Assembly (NCBI GenBank): GCA_015680905.1
Contig: CM027381.1
Location: 71,413,501 to 71,477,500 of the forward strand
Direction of reading: 5' to 3'
Source: Coptis chinensis
Taxonomy: Eukaryota > Streptophyta > Magnoliopsida > Ranunculales > Ranunculaceae
DNA: 64,000 nt
Part shown: piece after piece, positions 21,721 to 34,075 of the stretch
Layout of the letters: the number at the start of each line of letters is the position of its first letter
Position numbering within the stretch: the first letter of the stretch is position 1
Notes under the pieces: model-generated
Seen by the model: only the letters and a program-made list of their open reading frames with translations
The model's database searches: none
What the model was told of the DNA's origin: nothing
Made by a program: the position numbers and the translations under genes

Positions 21721-23193
21721 CTCATGACCAAGGTAATGGTTCGGACCCAACTAGCCGAGCCCAAACCCCAAACCTTAGAACCCAAAAGTCTACATATTGA
21801 AAGACCCATTTGGATCTCTATTAAGTCCTATGGACTGCCCCTCAACAATATTAAACTGGCCCCAAAAGCGGTTAAGTGGTTCGGTCCAAAAATAACTAAT
21901 GTGGTCCGGTCCAAAACAACTTAAACTAAAAGAGCCCAAACAAAACAAATAAAAGGTTGGCCCAAACAACTTAAAACAAACTGGGCCCAAAAACCAACTA
22001 AGGCCCAAGACCAAATAATAGAACTTTGGCCCAACCCAACTAACACATTTCGGCCCAACTAACAAACCTAAACTCAAGAGAAACCGAGCCCAAAGCCCAA
22101 GCCCCGGCCATCTTCTCCAACAAATGCCACCAAACCCAGACCCACCCACAGCCTCCTCCTCCTCCTCCAACTTCATCACATCGGTTTTACTCATAAACAA
22201 AAACCCTATAACTTTAATTAAGGCATAAACCTCAATTCCTTAAATCCAACTTCACCAAAACTAGATCTGGAGATCCATCGACCTCCATTAATGGCTTGCT
22301 TCAAGCTTTAACAGCAGCCCCCTCACTCTACTACACTACCCCACTTCAACCCATTATCAATCACCTAACAAAACCAACCAAAACAGTTCGAATAGTTTAC
22401 TGGAGGATGGGCGTCGCCATTAACAACGGTTCCAAATTTCTCCAAGCTCCAAAAACCCCCACCCAACTCTCCAAACCATCCATCAATCCTCATAGCCCAT
22501 CCGAATAACACTATAACCCACCAAAACAAACAACAACAATTTAAAGCAAGACCAACTCGAGTAGGGCGCCTTCATTACCGCTTTGTCGGCGTTTCAAGCT
22601 TCCAACAAGCCCAAATATCAATCAATCGACGACGTCCAACCAACACCCCACGTACAAAACAAAATAAAAGTTCAAACAACATACCGAGACAACTTCTCTG
22701 TCTCGCGCCGCCATTGGCGACTTCTTCAGAGTTCCAACAGTTCGGACAGTTCAAATACAATTTCCGATATTTCACTATAGTTTTAACAAACCGACGAACA
22801 CGACGCCGAATGAAACAAGATAATGAGCAGCATATATAAAAAAACAGAAACCTATACACCGATGCACGAAAACTATAAATTCGGTGAAATAGCAAAAATA
22901 GCTACTCACCTTTATCCCAAGCTCCACAAATCCTCCTAGTCCGAATCGTCGCGCTCCACCCTCCAGCAAACGAGTTTCTAGCTCTGCCTCCATTTTTATT
23001 ATTTTTTTATTCTCTAAAACCCTATTCTCTAGAACAATGTGATTATATACTTTGGTCCAAACCCAAGCTCAACCATGCACTTCGGGCCCAAAATCGGGCC
23101 AGCGATCCCAAATCCAATCCAGCCGATTTTTAAATAAATAATTTAATTAATTAATAAATAGAAAAAATACGTATTTTAAATACGGGTGTTACA

Positions 23194-23225
23194 ATACCTT
23201 TGAAGAAGAAATCGCTGGGGGAGAG
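23194..23225. other. Unique joint between LTR and duplication copy 2
   Basis: 32 bp between the LTR start and the point where homology with window base 1 begins. If the unit includes the LTR, the same bases should lie just left of the window. Confidence 0.6.
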
Positions 23226-23334
23226 AATAAATGTATTTGGAGTGAGAGAGGAATAATAAAGGAAAGTGAACACAACTTTAGACTTCCACTACGAACATGA
23301 AAATGGAGGAGTATTTATTTTATATATAGGGGAG

Positions 23335-24657
23335 TGATAAGAGCCCAAAACTGTAGTTTAAACTCTTTAATAGTATTTCTATTTAGCCAATTATGTTATT
23401 AATAATATAGGTTTATCACTAATTACGTGCTTTTAAGTATTTCAAGCTTCGGAGTTGAATAAATGTCAATTCGTTACTAATTAGGTGCAAAAGGAGCTAA
23501 AGTGATTGCTAGAGAAGTTCCATGAAGAAAGCCCAACTTTAATGGAGAAAAAACCCTTAAAAAGTCTAAGTCAACACTGTTAAGTGAGAGTCAAACCGGA
23601 TTAGAGAGCTGAAAAAAAGTCAATAGAACTTCAAAATGCCATATTTTTGGACTCATGTCTCGGAATTAGGCCCATTTTATATCAAAATGACCGGCTTAGA
23701 AAGCTCTTTCCAATGGTCCAAGCTTTGACTCGATCAGAGAAGTATAAGTTAGTGAAAACACATGCTACAGTAACACAACTAGAATTAAAATTCTTGGATT
23801 TACCCAATTAGGTTATGGACTTGATTTATGGGTCCATAACCTAGCCTAAAAATACATGCATGAAATTGTAATATAACCCTCTCCTATATAAAGAAGGTTA
23901 AGGCTAAAAAAAAGATTGTCTACTCCCTCTTTAGTTTAGAATAAATTAGAGTTCTCTCTCTCTCTCTCTCTCTCATTTTTAGTTTTAGTTTGTAGCATCC
24001 ATTAGAATTATTAATAAAAGTTTTAGTTTACTTTCAATTCAAGTATCTTTAAATTATGTCTTCTATTCAATCTTTAGTTAAGATGATTCCTATAATACAA
24101 GGTTAAACCTCCATTAGAGGAGGTTTATGAAGCCATGTGAGGATGATTGGTAATTAGTATGGTTGTGGATTTGTATTAGCGTTTTAAGTTTGATTCTTAT
24201 GATTGTTTAGAGATAAAGATCATAAGAGTTGACTAGAGTTTAGAGCCACCACCAAAGAGATTTGTGGTAGAGCTAAACTCTCATGCTAGTGGAGCATTGA
24301 TCCGAGAGGACTTGGTATTCACTAGGGATTAATAGGCAATTCGATAATCAACCTAATGGTCAATCGAATTATGTGGTAGATTGAATCTTCTCTATACCCT
24401 TTTATCATCATTATATCTACTATTTTGACATCTTATTTACTGTTTCCACATCACATATTACTCTTATCATTGTTCTTTTTGTTTGATTAGTTGAATTCTA
24501 TTTATATCTTGATAGTTTATGAGTGGAACGAATCCGTACTCTTTATATATTGCATAATGAATTGAGAGTAGAAATATTGATCTAAGTACTTATTTAGTTA
24601 ATTGATTATTTGTGTTTAAGCATAGATAGTTAGTTTACGTAAATTTTGTCTTTATCA
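23335..24657 (+). mobile_element. Solo LTR (TGATAAG...TTTATCA family), copy 2
   Basis: Same element as 111-1457, with TSD GGGAG at 23,330-23,334 and 24,658-24,662. 24 bp shorter because the CT tract (23,953-23,974) has contracted. TATA-like box at 23,885. Confidence 0.82.
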
Positions 24658-24662
24658 GGGAG

Positions 24663-25598
24663 GTTGGACCTTAAAACACGTACGTGAGCATTAGAACACC
24701 AAAATATCGGATGGTTTCTAAAATTGATATTTTGTTTTGACAATTCCGGTTTTTGGTAAATGCCTGAACTATTTACGATGCCATTGAACTAGGTTTTTTT
24801 TTTACCATCAAGCCCAATAAAAGCCCAGTTCAGTCTTGGTAAGCCCATGGACCAGTGATGGCAGTGAGCGGTTTCTTTGTTTTACTCTAAGAGAGTGTGT
24901 TTAGGCATTTAGCATCAAACTCATTTTTCCAAACAAAGTTTCAATAGGTTTTAGTGTTGTGTGCTAGTTTGTGGGACTATAGTGTTTGTCTATAATTCGC
25001 TGAAGAGTTAGAAATTTTCGTAAATGAGAAATCATAAAACCAACAAAACTTGGGGTGTGAAGGACCCACCAATGACGAAAACTATCCAAAAGATAAATCA
25101 AATTAAATAATACGATGATCTGAGCATATGACTATGAGTACACTGGTATGACTGTATGACTATATGAGTACCCTTTTAGTAAACAAATCCTTTATTTTCA
25201 ACGCGATGGCTATTCTGTTTGGCCGGTCTTCTTCCATTACTTGGTGTCTTGGTTGTTGTTTTCTTCAGAAGATTCTACAACTCTATAACAAAATATGAAT
25301 TGTTTGTTTTGAAATCCAACGTTCATACTACGATATGTTGGCTGGTAATGTGGCATCGATATCCTCGAAAACTATTTTGGATTGCCAATGCTTTACATGG
25401 TATGATAAAAGGTTTCCAGAGTCCATACACATAACACATTAATAGTTAGAGTACGTAAGAATTTAAGTGCTCTTATATTTGGTGGATGCAATCCCCTCAC
25501 TCCATAGATTATTCTCAAAAGAATTAGTTGTTGAAGCATATGGGGAGTGCACTCTACTTGTATAGGTTAAATGAGGGTGCGTGCCCTTCCTATCAGTA
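24663..25598. other. Non-coding stretch, copy 2
   Basis: Duplicate of 1463-2400; no recognisable gene. Differences such as CACCGGTATG versus CACTGGTATG (near 25,140) belong to the CTG/CCG pattern described in the findings. Confidence 0.6.
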
Positions 25599-25812
25599 TG
25601 TTAGAATGTCATATAACGGATTGTGTTTCTTATTTTCACTTTTCTTATGTATTAGACTCAATTATATATAAATATATCTCGGGTAGAGTATGTTATGAAC
25701 TATAACCCTAATTTTCCTTTCTCCATTCTTCTTCTTCTCCATCCAATCCACTAACACCTTCTCTGATCTTGATACTTTGATGTTGTTATGACTCTCCTAA
25801 CATCTCACAACA
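25599..25812 (+). mobile_element. 5' LTR of degraded Ty1/copia element, copy 2
   Basis: Identical layout to 2401-2614, followed directly by TGGTATCAAAGC at 25,813. No 3' LTR. Confidence 0.78.
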
Positions 25813-25960
25813 TGGTATCAAAGCATCAGGTTAAAGATCCATAAAAAAAACCTATGAAAAATCAAGTTTAAAGTTTAAAACTTGAGTCTTGTTTTCTTTC
25901 AAACTCATTGTCTCACTCCCACACAATTATCTATCTCTTTGTATTCAAGTTTGCTTTACA

Positions 25961-26990
25961 ATGGCTGAAGTTTAAGTTGTTCCAAAGACCGATGAGTTTG
26001 GAAACACGTCTCTTTTCTTTGTTGGTATGACTTCTGTGAAATTGGAGGGTGTTGCCAATTGCCTTCAATAAGCATAAATAGTTACGGTATACCTTACTGG
26101 CAAAGGTAAGGAAACACATCTTACAAATCTACACCGCCACGGATGAGAAATCAAAAGTGACTTGGACAAAATGATGCCTTGGTTAAGAACTTTTGTGGAA
26201 TACTATGGAAAAAGATGTATCTAATATTGTTCATTTTTTTAAGACTTCTAAGGAAATCTAGGAGTATTCACAAGAATCATATTCTCAATCTCAAAATACA
26301 TCTCGTATCTTTCAGTTATATGAAGATATATTTGATCTGAATCAAGGGAATATGTCTATTTCGAAAGTATTATAATTCTCTTCAGTAGTAAGTGGGAAGA
26401 ATTAAATATTTATCATCTGATGACTATATATATCACTCAATTGAAGAAACAAAGAGCGAAATTTCGCGTCTCTAAATTCTTATCTGGTCTACATCCTGAG
26501 TTTGCTAATGTGAAGGCTCAAGTGCAAGTCAAATCAAAACTCCCAACTTTGTCTAAAGCTTAATTAGTATCGTATTTCTCGTATTACTCCTCCTTCAAAG
26601 ACCACTGACATTGCAACCTTATTAGTTCCTCCAAGTAACAACAATAATAACTCCTCCTTTGATCGAGGTAGTGGAGGTAGAGGTAGCATAACTAGTCGTG
26701 GACGTGGAGGAGGTCGTAGCCAGGGGAGTGGACACGGCCGTGGTATGGGCGGTTGGCCACCATGTGATCATTAGGGCTTAATAAAAATCATGTATCTGAT
26801 TTTTGTTGGGAAGCATTTGGACGGCCATCACAGTCCAAAACCAACAATGCCATAGTTTCTGATCACAGGGATACATATTCAATCCAAAAGGTGTAAGAAG
26901 ACCTTGCAGCCCTAATGAAAAGGATACAAGCTATTCCAGCCAGTCTTTCAAGTTCGTCCAATGCCCCCACTGGAGGCTTTCTAAAAAAAA
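25961..26990 (+). pseudogene. Ty1/copia gag remnant, copy 2
   Basis: Same gag remnant as copy 1, with extra damage: near 26,360 a TTCTGAG to TTCGAAAG change shifts the ISEYYNSL frame, and the first cysteine region of the zinc knuckle is altered to TTAGGGCTTAATAA (26,771-26,784), adding stops. Non-functional. Confidence 0.82.
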
Positions 26991-26999
26991 ACCCCCCCA

Positions 27000-29189
27000 T
27001 TTGTATGTACTAATTGTTTAGTGCTTCGCAAAGGATTCCAAGGAATGTAGTAAAATGTAATTCCATCTCTTTACAAAAAATAATTTGGGAAAAGAAGAAA
27101 TAATGATGAGATAAAATGTCGAAAAAATAAAGATGAGAGAAAATCGTGTAAGAGTTTCATAGGATTTTTATTTATTTATTTATATATTTACTAGAAAGTA
27201 GGTATATGCATGCATACTACACACTGAATTTTTTGAGTTAAAAACATAACTTCATAGTTATAAGATAATGTTGGGAATTGGGAAATTTGCCACTAAGGGT
27301 AAATGTCAATGGTAGAAAATAGCTAAATAAAAACATGATGGGCAGTGTTTGGTTCATGAAATTGAGTTTCCTAGAAAGTGGAGGAAAAAAAACAAAACAA
27401 ACGAGAGATAGCATGGAAAGAGACTCGCAAGAGAGGGAGCTGAGAGCAGAAGAGAGAATGATTGAAGAGAGACACGGGTTGCCGTCTTGCCGAAGTGGGT
27501 AATAAGGAAAGCTTGAGAAATTGAAGTTGCTTTCCATATAGATCGTACTCAATAAGCAAACTTAATATACACTATCTAGGGGGACCTACTGCCGCAAAAT
27601 TGGTGCTCACTCTCACAAACACAAAGATGGGCATGTTGGAAAGATTTATACACCTCTTAAAGTTTTAAACCAATGTCTAACTTTACAAACTGGCAATCTT
27701 ACTTCAATACTCCAACACCAAATGCACATATATCACTGATCACATATGAAAGTTTGGTTGGAGTCGGTCTCTCCCACACCGTGCAATCAATAATGTGAAA
27801 GTCCTTTGTACACTGCTTACTAGATGGAAAATAGCTCTACTAAAAGTCTAATGGTCTCCTCGTCAACATTTAAAAGATTTGGCATCTTTAATTTCTCTAG
27901 CAACCAGGCATCAGGAAAAGGACAAAGGTCCTCGAACCTAGTAGGTTTTACTTCAATACCACGTATCTTCTTTAACAGATCCTCTAATTAGTTGATTTAT
28001 TGTTTCAAGGGCTCAAGTTTGTCAAAGGTAGGCAAATGTGAGCTGGATGCTTTAATGATTGAAACTCACTCACACTTGACGTGAAGACAATTTTGGTGCT
28101 TATGTTGCAGCTAGAAGAGGAGCCAACTTGAATGAAGGGGTCACTTTGAATGTGACTTGGTGGAAGTGACCCTCTTGAGCCAAAACCTGTTTCCCAATGC
28201 AAGGGCCACTTTAGATGTAATTTCAAATAATATAACAATGGATGGATGTAGCTATTGGCCTATTGCTACATCAAAAGTTACATTATTGTGAAGATCGGCC
28301 CGAATCTTAACAATCATGTCTCACTTGTTTTTGCTTATTTATCGTCAAATATTTTGTTGTTTTCGATATTTCATGTCATTGTTACGTTTTTTTTTCCCCT
28401 TCACGCAGGATCTTAGATTCCATATAATTTTTATAGTTACATTAGCGTTGGACAAAACCCATGGCGGCTTGTACAAAACAAAGACAACTTTGAGGGATGG
28501 GCAACTTATCCAATATGGCGTGCCTATGTGGAGGTAACTTGTATTGGAATGCTCTTAGAGATTTCACTTTTTCTTCCTAGCTCTCATACATCATCTACTC
28601 CGATTTAATTTGATGGTTGATTGAATTAAAGTGAGGGGAAGCATGAGAAGACTGGTGTACTCTTCTATATATATTATTCTTCTTCTGATTTCCTATTTTT
28701 ATTCTCTTTTTATTTATTTTTCTATGTGTTATTAAATCTGGGACAAACATTAAGAGTATAAGTGACACGTGGACCACTCCTGGCGAGTGTCAACAAATAC
28801 ATGGATAATTCGTGTGCAACAAATTCGAACTAAAGAAAATATGTTCATTTTGACCTCCAAAATCACAATTAATTAATGCGCCATTGATATTTTCAATTTT
28901 AAATAAAAGTACCTAAATGTATCTATAAAAGAGGTCCCCCTCTCATATGAAATCCAACTCCTTATCCAAAACAATAAATAAAAAAAAATAAAAAAAAAAT
29001 GCATGCATTGGTTTCTCCACTATTTCTTCCATGGCTTACATATGTTACTTCATGGATTCCATATATGAAATCCAACTCCTTATCCAAAAATATATATAAA
29101 AAATATAAAAAATACATGCATCGGTTTCTCCACTATTTCTTCCATATATGTTACTTCATGGATTCCATATATTTCACTTTATACATACT
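27000..29189. other. Non-coding stretch with gag-like minus-strand remnant (27,800-28,238), copy 2
   Basis: Duplicate of 3800-5996. The minus-strand gag-like frame is shifted by a 1-bp loss near 28,061. No other gene seen. Confidence 0.5.
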
Positions 29190-29374
29190 ATGTTTTTTTG
29201 AGATTGTGTCTCCAGTTCCTGCCAATAAGTTATTCAAGGCCTCAGTCTTTGACATGCATGAGTTAGCTCCCAAAATTATGCCTGAAGTTGTGAATAGTGC
29301 ATCTATTCAAGGAGATGGAGGAATTGGAAGCTTCAAGGAATTTTACTTCACTGAAGGTCTAATTTGTGACTACT
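29190..29374 (+). pseudogene. PR-10 / Bet v 1 family N-terminal fragment, copy 2
   Basis: Same fragment as 5997-6180. Here the run after the putative ATG has 7 T, so the frame from that ATG stops, but the body reads openly from EIVSPVPA through GDGGIGSFKEFYFTEGL to the LTR insertion at 29,375. It is thus slightly better preserved than copy 1, which has a 1-bp insertion before TEG. About 60 residues of a ~157-residue family. Confidence 0.75.
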
Positions 29375-30053
29375 TGATAAGCACATAATTGATATTAAGT
29401 TGTCCAATTAATTGATATATGTTCATTTTATTAGTCTGTTTCATTGGCTTTATAGGAATCAACACGAACGCAACGAAACGGGCTGAGACCTGAAATTTTA
29501 AAAGGATTGTAAAATCCTCGTGGTTTGATTACAGGAAGAATGCTTGATATGAGTCTGGAAATAGCATATGAAAGATATCCAGAAACTACTGTAAAAGCTA
29601 AAGTGTTGTAGTCAAAGTTAGAGGGCGCGCGCCCTATATTTTGCCTATTATCAAGGGTGCAACACCCCTTTTTTCTCAGTACGCAAACAATAAGTTCTTT
29701 TTGCAATCAAGATTTACAACAAATCCGCCCCCCCTTTCTTTTTTAGTACGCAAACAATAATTAAGTTCTTTTTGCGATCAAGATTCACACCGAATCACTT
29801 GGTTAAGACTCCCCACCGCTTACAACTCTCGAGAAGGGATTCCAACACTCACGCAACATAAAAAAAACCATATATAAGCAATCCCTACCGAGAGGCAAAG
29901 GGGATCACATCTTGGGAGCTTGGAGTTACATCTTTGGATCGGCCGGAGCTTGCGAACGAGTTGGAGAAGAAAAGACCAACTTAACCCAAAGAAAGATCGG
30001 GTTTAGTGATGGCTTCTTCACCTTTAAATTCTACCGCTTCAATTATCATAATC
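29375..30053 (+). mobile_element. Left half of solo LTR (TGATAAGCAC family), copy 2
   Basis: Homologous to 6181-6856 and preceded by CTACT. The last bases read ATAATC instead of ATGTC, so the Tat TSD is altered in this copy. Its right half at 50,933-51,668 lies 21 kb away because of nested insertions. Confidence 0.75.
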
Positions 30054-30527
30054 TGTTTCGACCCCCACCTACGTGGCAAACGTCCATTAGTAGGGTCTCT
30101 ATTTTATTCATTTAATCAACAGGGCTAAAGCCCAATTCGCAATATCATGGATTAATGTACAGGCCCATTAACTCATGTGTCTAAGGCTGAACCTTAGCCA
30201 CATGACTTGCCACTAATATACATTGATTTATGTCCAGATTCATTTCTTATCAAAAAGATAATTATTAGTTGACAGTTATATTCTATCACAATTACTCAAG
30301 CAACAAGATTACTTGAGCTACAAGGACTCTCTACTCTACCTATATAAATACCACATTATTTTTCATAAGGAACTACGTTGAAACTTGATCCCTAGAAAAT
30401 AGATCTTGGGTACGTAGGCAGCCATTATTTGGTTCAGTTTCATCTCCCCCAACATCAAATTCTTCTGTTTCTTAGTGCGTTCTTTACCATTGCTCTCGTT
30501 GTGTTGAAAGCGGTTCTTGCGAAAACA
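30054..30527 (+). mobile_element. 5' LTR of Tat-type Ty3/gypsy element, copy 2
   Basis: Homologous to 6857-7331; TATA-like box at 30,341-30,349. The end reads GCGAAAACA where copy 1 reads GCCGAAACA. Primer site follows at 30,532 with a 6-bp GCGCCG duplication. Confidence 0.9.
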
Positions 30528-30585
30528 TAATTGGCGCCGGCGCCGTCGGGGAATTTAGAATTCATTATCACGTGAAACAATCAAG

Positions 30586-31858
30586 ATGGTAAGCACAAGA
30601 AGCAGACCAAATAGTCAACATATTCCTCCTGCTAATAGGAATTGCAACCCTCAAAATTCAAATCAGCCAATGCAAGAACCGTTGAACAATCAAGTTGCTC
30701 CTAGTGGTAAGATCAATTCTCAACATCCAACCAAGCGCGGCCACCCCACAACCACCGCCTCGCTATCGCCAATTGCTAATACGGTTGGCGTAAGTTACTT
30801 AACGAGTCAAAAATTTAAAATAGAAACTTGAGAAGGAAGTCGCAAAGAGGCAAAGGCGGTGGGACGAGGCTCAAATTAAACAACATCAGCGACCACGAAG
30901 GGGACGCAGCCATTCCAGTGTATGGGACCGCCTTAAAGATCCACTTCATCGTCCTCAACAACGTGTTATTTCTCAAACACAATCAACCAATTGCACTTTT
31001 AAGAGTAATGACCCTATTACCCGTACTTATGGGGAGAATCGGATTGGCGGGGATAACTACTACCCTAGACATGTCCGATCTCAAATGGAAGATTTACCTC
31101 GAGAAGCAATTTCGGGGAAGACCGCCATCCGAGATATGTCCGACATGACCGGGAAGGCCGCATCCCCCAAAGAGCAACAACACATGGAGAAGTGGTATAA
31201 TTATACCAACCACCCGCCAGGGTGACTACCGCCTAGACAGCGGGTTACTGGGATAGACAAAGACAATCACCGGTCGGAGTGATCGTGGTGCATCGCCAAA
31301 GATCTCTAACTACAATAAGAGATAATGGAAGGTATTCTTCTCCACATGGGCACGACCGGGCCCCCGTTGTTCGAGCCAATACTTTAACTCTAACGTAAAC
31401 AACGGTTGAAAGAGTTGATTGCAAAATAACTTAACGATAGAGAGTCAAGGGATGTAAGAATGAAAAACTTGATAATCAATGATGGCGCATTTGATAAGTT
31501 TTAAACCGACATTCGGGAAGCTTACCACCATCCCGACTTCAAACAACCCGATTTTGAACTTTATGATGAGTTGGAAGGAGATCCTGGCTTGCATGTTCTA
31601 TCGTTCAAAAATGAGTTGGTGTTATGGGGTGGTGGAGATGATCCGTTCATGTGTAAGCTCTTTCCATCAACTCTAAAGGGAGAAGCATTACGCTGGTTTA
31701 GTGAGTTGCCTTCAAGATCAATTCACCAATACAATGAACTAGAAAATCAGTTTGTTTATCGTTTTCGCCACAATTGCAAGACACCAAAGGATGTCGACTC
31801 ACTTTTGAACATCAAGCAACAACGTGACGAAAAGTTACATACTTTTGTTACTAGGTTC
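30586..31858 (+). pseudogene. Ty3/gypsy (Tat) gag, broken, copy 2
   Basis: Starts MVSTRSRPNSQHIPPANRN at 30,586. The N-terminal two thirds have more small indels than copy 1 (for example the Pro-rich stretch 30,740-30,770), but the gag core at 31,571-31,858 is one continuous frame. It contains GDPGLHVLSFKNEL, ALRWFSELPSRSIHQYNELE and QQRDEKLHTFVTRF, complete with the WF..LP block that is damaged in copy 1. A stop follows directly where the repeat region begins. Confidence 0.87.
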
Positions 31859-31914
31859 TGAAAAGCAGCAGCACCGCCGCCGCCGCTACCGCAAACAGCA
31901 GTACAAACGCGTCG

Positions 31915-32300
31915 CGGAAGAAAGTATATGGAAAAACTTCATCCAAGATTGGACCGACCTGACAGGGAAGGCCGACCTCGCAGATTTGCGGAAAATCGCC
32001 ATCCTAGATAGGTCCGTCCAGACAGGGAAAAAAGGCATCACGGAAGAAAGTATAAGGAAAAACTTCATCCCAGACTGGACCGACTTGACAGGGAAGGCCG
32101 ACCTCGCAGATTTGCGGAAAATCGCCATCCTAGACAGGTCCATCCATACAGGGAAAAAAGGGGTCACAGAAGAAAGTATAATGAAAACCTTCATCCTAGA
32201 TTGGACCGACCTGACAGGGAAGGCCGACCTCGCAGATTTGAGAAAAACTGCCATCCCAGACAGGTCCGACCAGGCAGGGATGGAAGGTGTCACAGAGGTA
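31915..32300 (+). repeat. Three 126-bp tandem repeats in gag 3' region, copy 2
   Basis: Units start near 31,915, 32,041 and 32,167 with GGAAGAAAGTATA and contain ATTGGACCGACCTGACAGGG and GGCCGACCTCGCAGATTTG. Since 126 is a multiple of three, several frames stay open: 172 codons on plus, 147 on minus, and a third Arg/His-rich plus frame with HPRLDRP and GRPRRFAENRHPR. The Arg-rich frame matches the basic composition of the gag part at 7890-8240 and is the most likely original one. Confidence 0.88.
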
Positions 32301-32487
32301 ACTAGAGGGAAGTCCACAATCCTAGACAAACTACCGACCTAGATAGGTTGGTTACACGCAAAGAAAAAGACAATCTCCAGTCGGACCCAAAAGTGTGTAC
32401 CGCCTAAAATCTCTAACTCTTGTAAGAGGTAATAGCAGGTGTCATCTTCCACATAGGCTCGACCGGGGGCGTCTGTTTGTTTAAATC

Positions 32488-32993
32488 TTCTGGGTGAAAT
32501 GGATTTTACTCTTCAATACAATTTTTTCTGATCTGTTGGGAAAAATAATGGAGGCTTATATCGATGATATAGTCGTTAAATCGAACAATACGGGTGATCA
32601 TCTTTCCGATCTTTAACTTGTTTTTTATAGGCTTAACAAGTATAACATGATACTCAATCCCGCCAAATGTTCTTTTGGGCCTTTTTTCTGGAAAATTTCT
32701 GGGATACCTCATGACTCGTAGAGGTATTGAGGCTAATCCTGATCAAATACGCGCCGTTATTGATATGCCATCACCCAAAAATAAGAAGGAAATTCAACGA
32801 CTTACTGGTCGGCTTGCCGTTCTTCATAGATTTATTTCTAAATATTCCGATCGTTGTCATCCCTTCTTCCAGACTTTAAAGAGGGTAGCAACTTGGAACA
32901 TTGATTGTGAGATGGCATTGCAACAACTGAAGAAATACTTGGTTAGTCCTCCTATATTAACAAGTCCTTCAATGGGTCAACCTAGTGGCATAT
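32488..32993 (+). pseudogene. Reverse transcriptase C-terminal part, Tat element, copy 2
   Basis: Same as 9301-9806: AYIDDIVVKS (32,558-32,586), one internal stop, a frameshift near 32,680, then FLGYLMTRRGIEANPDQI and the connection domain. The N-terminal half of RT is missing in the same place, so that deletion predates the duplication. Confidence 0.88.
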
Positions 32994-33046
32994 AGCTGGC
33001 AGCTACATTGATGGAAAAATCTATGGAAGACGATACATGCGCTTAA

Positions 33047-33594
33047 TTGGGGGCTTACGAAGACCGATATGAAAACGCAATTCCTAATCCCATTGACATA
33101 TGGATTGTTTACTCGGATGGCTCGCATAGTAAATCTGGGTCTGGAATTGGATGTGTTTTTGTTAAACCCGGCGGAGAAAAGATTGGGAAATTTGTGCGAC
33201 TTGGCTTCGCCGCTTCAAATAACGAAGCCGAGTATGAGGCTGCCATTTGTGCCTTGAGAACAGCTCTCTGGGGACACTGGGGGCGCGAAAGCTCCAGTTA
33301 TACACGGATTCTCGCCTTGTTGCCAATCAGTTTGGTGGGTCTTTTGAAGCAAGAGATGAGCGTATGGCGGCTTATCTTAGTTTGATATGTAGTCTTGCTC
33401 GACAATTTGATAGGATCTCTATCACTCAAAGACCCCGAAATGACTTACGTCATGCAGATTCATTAGCTTATCTCTCCGCCGCCATTAGAAGCGAAGGGCT
33501 TGACACATCACTTTTGCAGTCATCTTTTCGTCAGTCGAAGTTTGAACGTTTTTACACTCGCTTAATTCATTACTATCATTACGAAAAAATCTGA
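33047..33594 (+). pseudogene. Plant-type RNase H of Tat element, frameshifted, copy 2
   Basis: Same domain as 9821-10,402, but eight extra bases near 33,268-33,282 (GGGACACTGGGGGCG versus GACACTGGGGGCG context) split it into two frames, 33,047-33,385 and 33,247-33,594. The D-E-D-D residues are all still encoded across the two frames. Confidence 0.88.
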
Positions 33595-34075
33595 CGAAGT
33601 TACCACATTTAGCTTTGTCAGTCTACGTTTGAACGTTTTTACACTCGTTTAATTCATTACTATCATTAGGAAAAAATCTGACGAAGTTACCACATTTAGC
33701 TTCGTCAGTTTAAGTTTGAACGCTTTTTACGCTCGCTTAGTCGTTACTATCGCTACGACAAAATCTGACGAAATTACCACGTTTAATTTCGTCAGTCTAA
33801 GTTGAACGCTTTTACACTCGCTTAGTCGTTACTATCACTACAACAAAATCTGACGAAATTGCCATATTTAGCTTCGTCAGTCTAAGTTTGAACGCTTTTT
33901 TAGTTCGTTATTATCGCTACGACAAAATCTGACGAAGTTACCGCGTTTAGCTTCGTCAGTCTAAGTTCGAACGCTTTTTTGCTCGCTTAGTCGTTACTAT
34001 CACTACGACAATATCCGACTAAGTCACCGCGTTTCGCTTTTGTCGCGGTTTGAACGCTTTTACACTCGCTTAGTC
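33536..34075 (+). repeat. ~85-bp hairpin tandem repeats after RNase H, copy 2
   Basis: Six units with hairpin starts at about 33,591, 33,678, 33,765, 33,850, 33,929 and 34,013 (spacing 79-87). Most units can fold CTGACGAAG...CTTCGTCAG or the compensated form CTGACGAAAT...ATTTCGTCAG, so stem bases co-vary between units while pairing is kept. The spacers share TTTGAACGCTTTTACACTCG and GTCGTTACTATC. Confidence 0.9.

Larger units (their letters stand above)
20320..23193 (-). mobile_element. TGTAACACCC-type LTR, minus strand (truncated at (TA)n)
   Basis: On the minus strand it begins TGTAACACCCGTATTT at 23,193 and runs to the (TA)n tract, about 2.87 kb, with no opposite end visible. It is homologous in inverted orientation to 61,841-64,000. 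The sequence has GGGCCC/TGGGCC-rich stretches (21,720-22,140), a TTGAC/GTCAA array (21,585-21,660) and three 72-bp hairpin repeats (20,334-20,520). Open frames at 21,790-22,200 and 22,575-22,993 are not recognisable proteins. Called an LTR from its TGTAACACCC start and repeated occurrence; the internal region of the element is not present. Confidence 0.65.

Noticed and set aside
31886-32329. 147-codon minus-strand open frame
   Set aside because: Shadow of the 126-bp gag repeats, whose length is a multiple of three.
33536-34075. ~85-bp repeats with palindromes considered as CRISPR-like or integron attC-like
   Set aside because: Eukaryotic context inside a Tat retroelement; spacers are conserved rather than variable.
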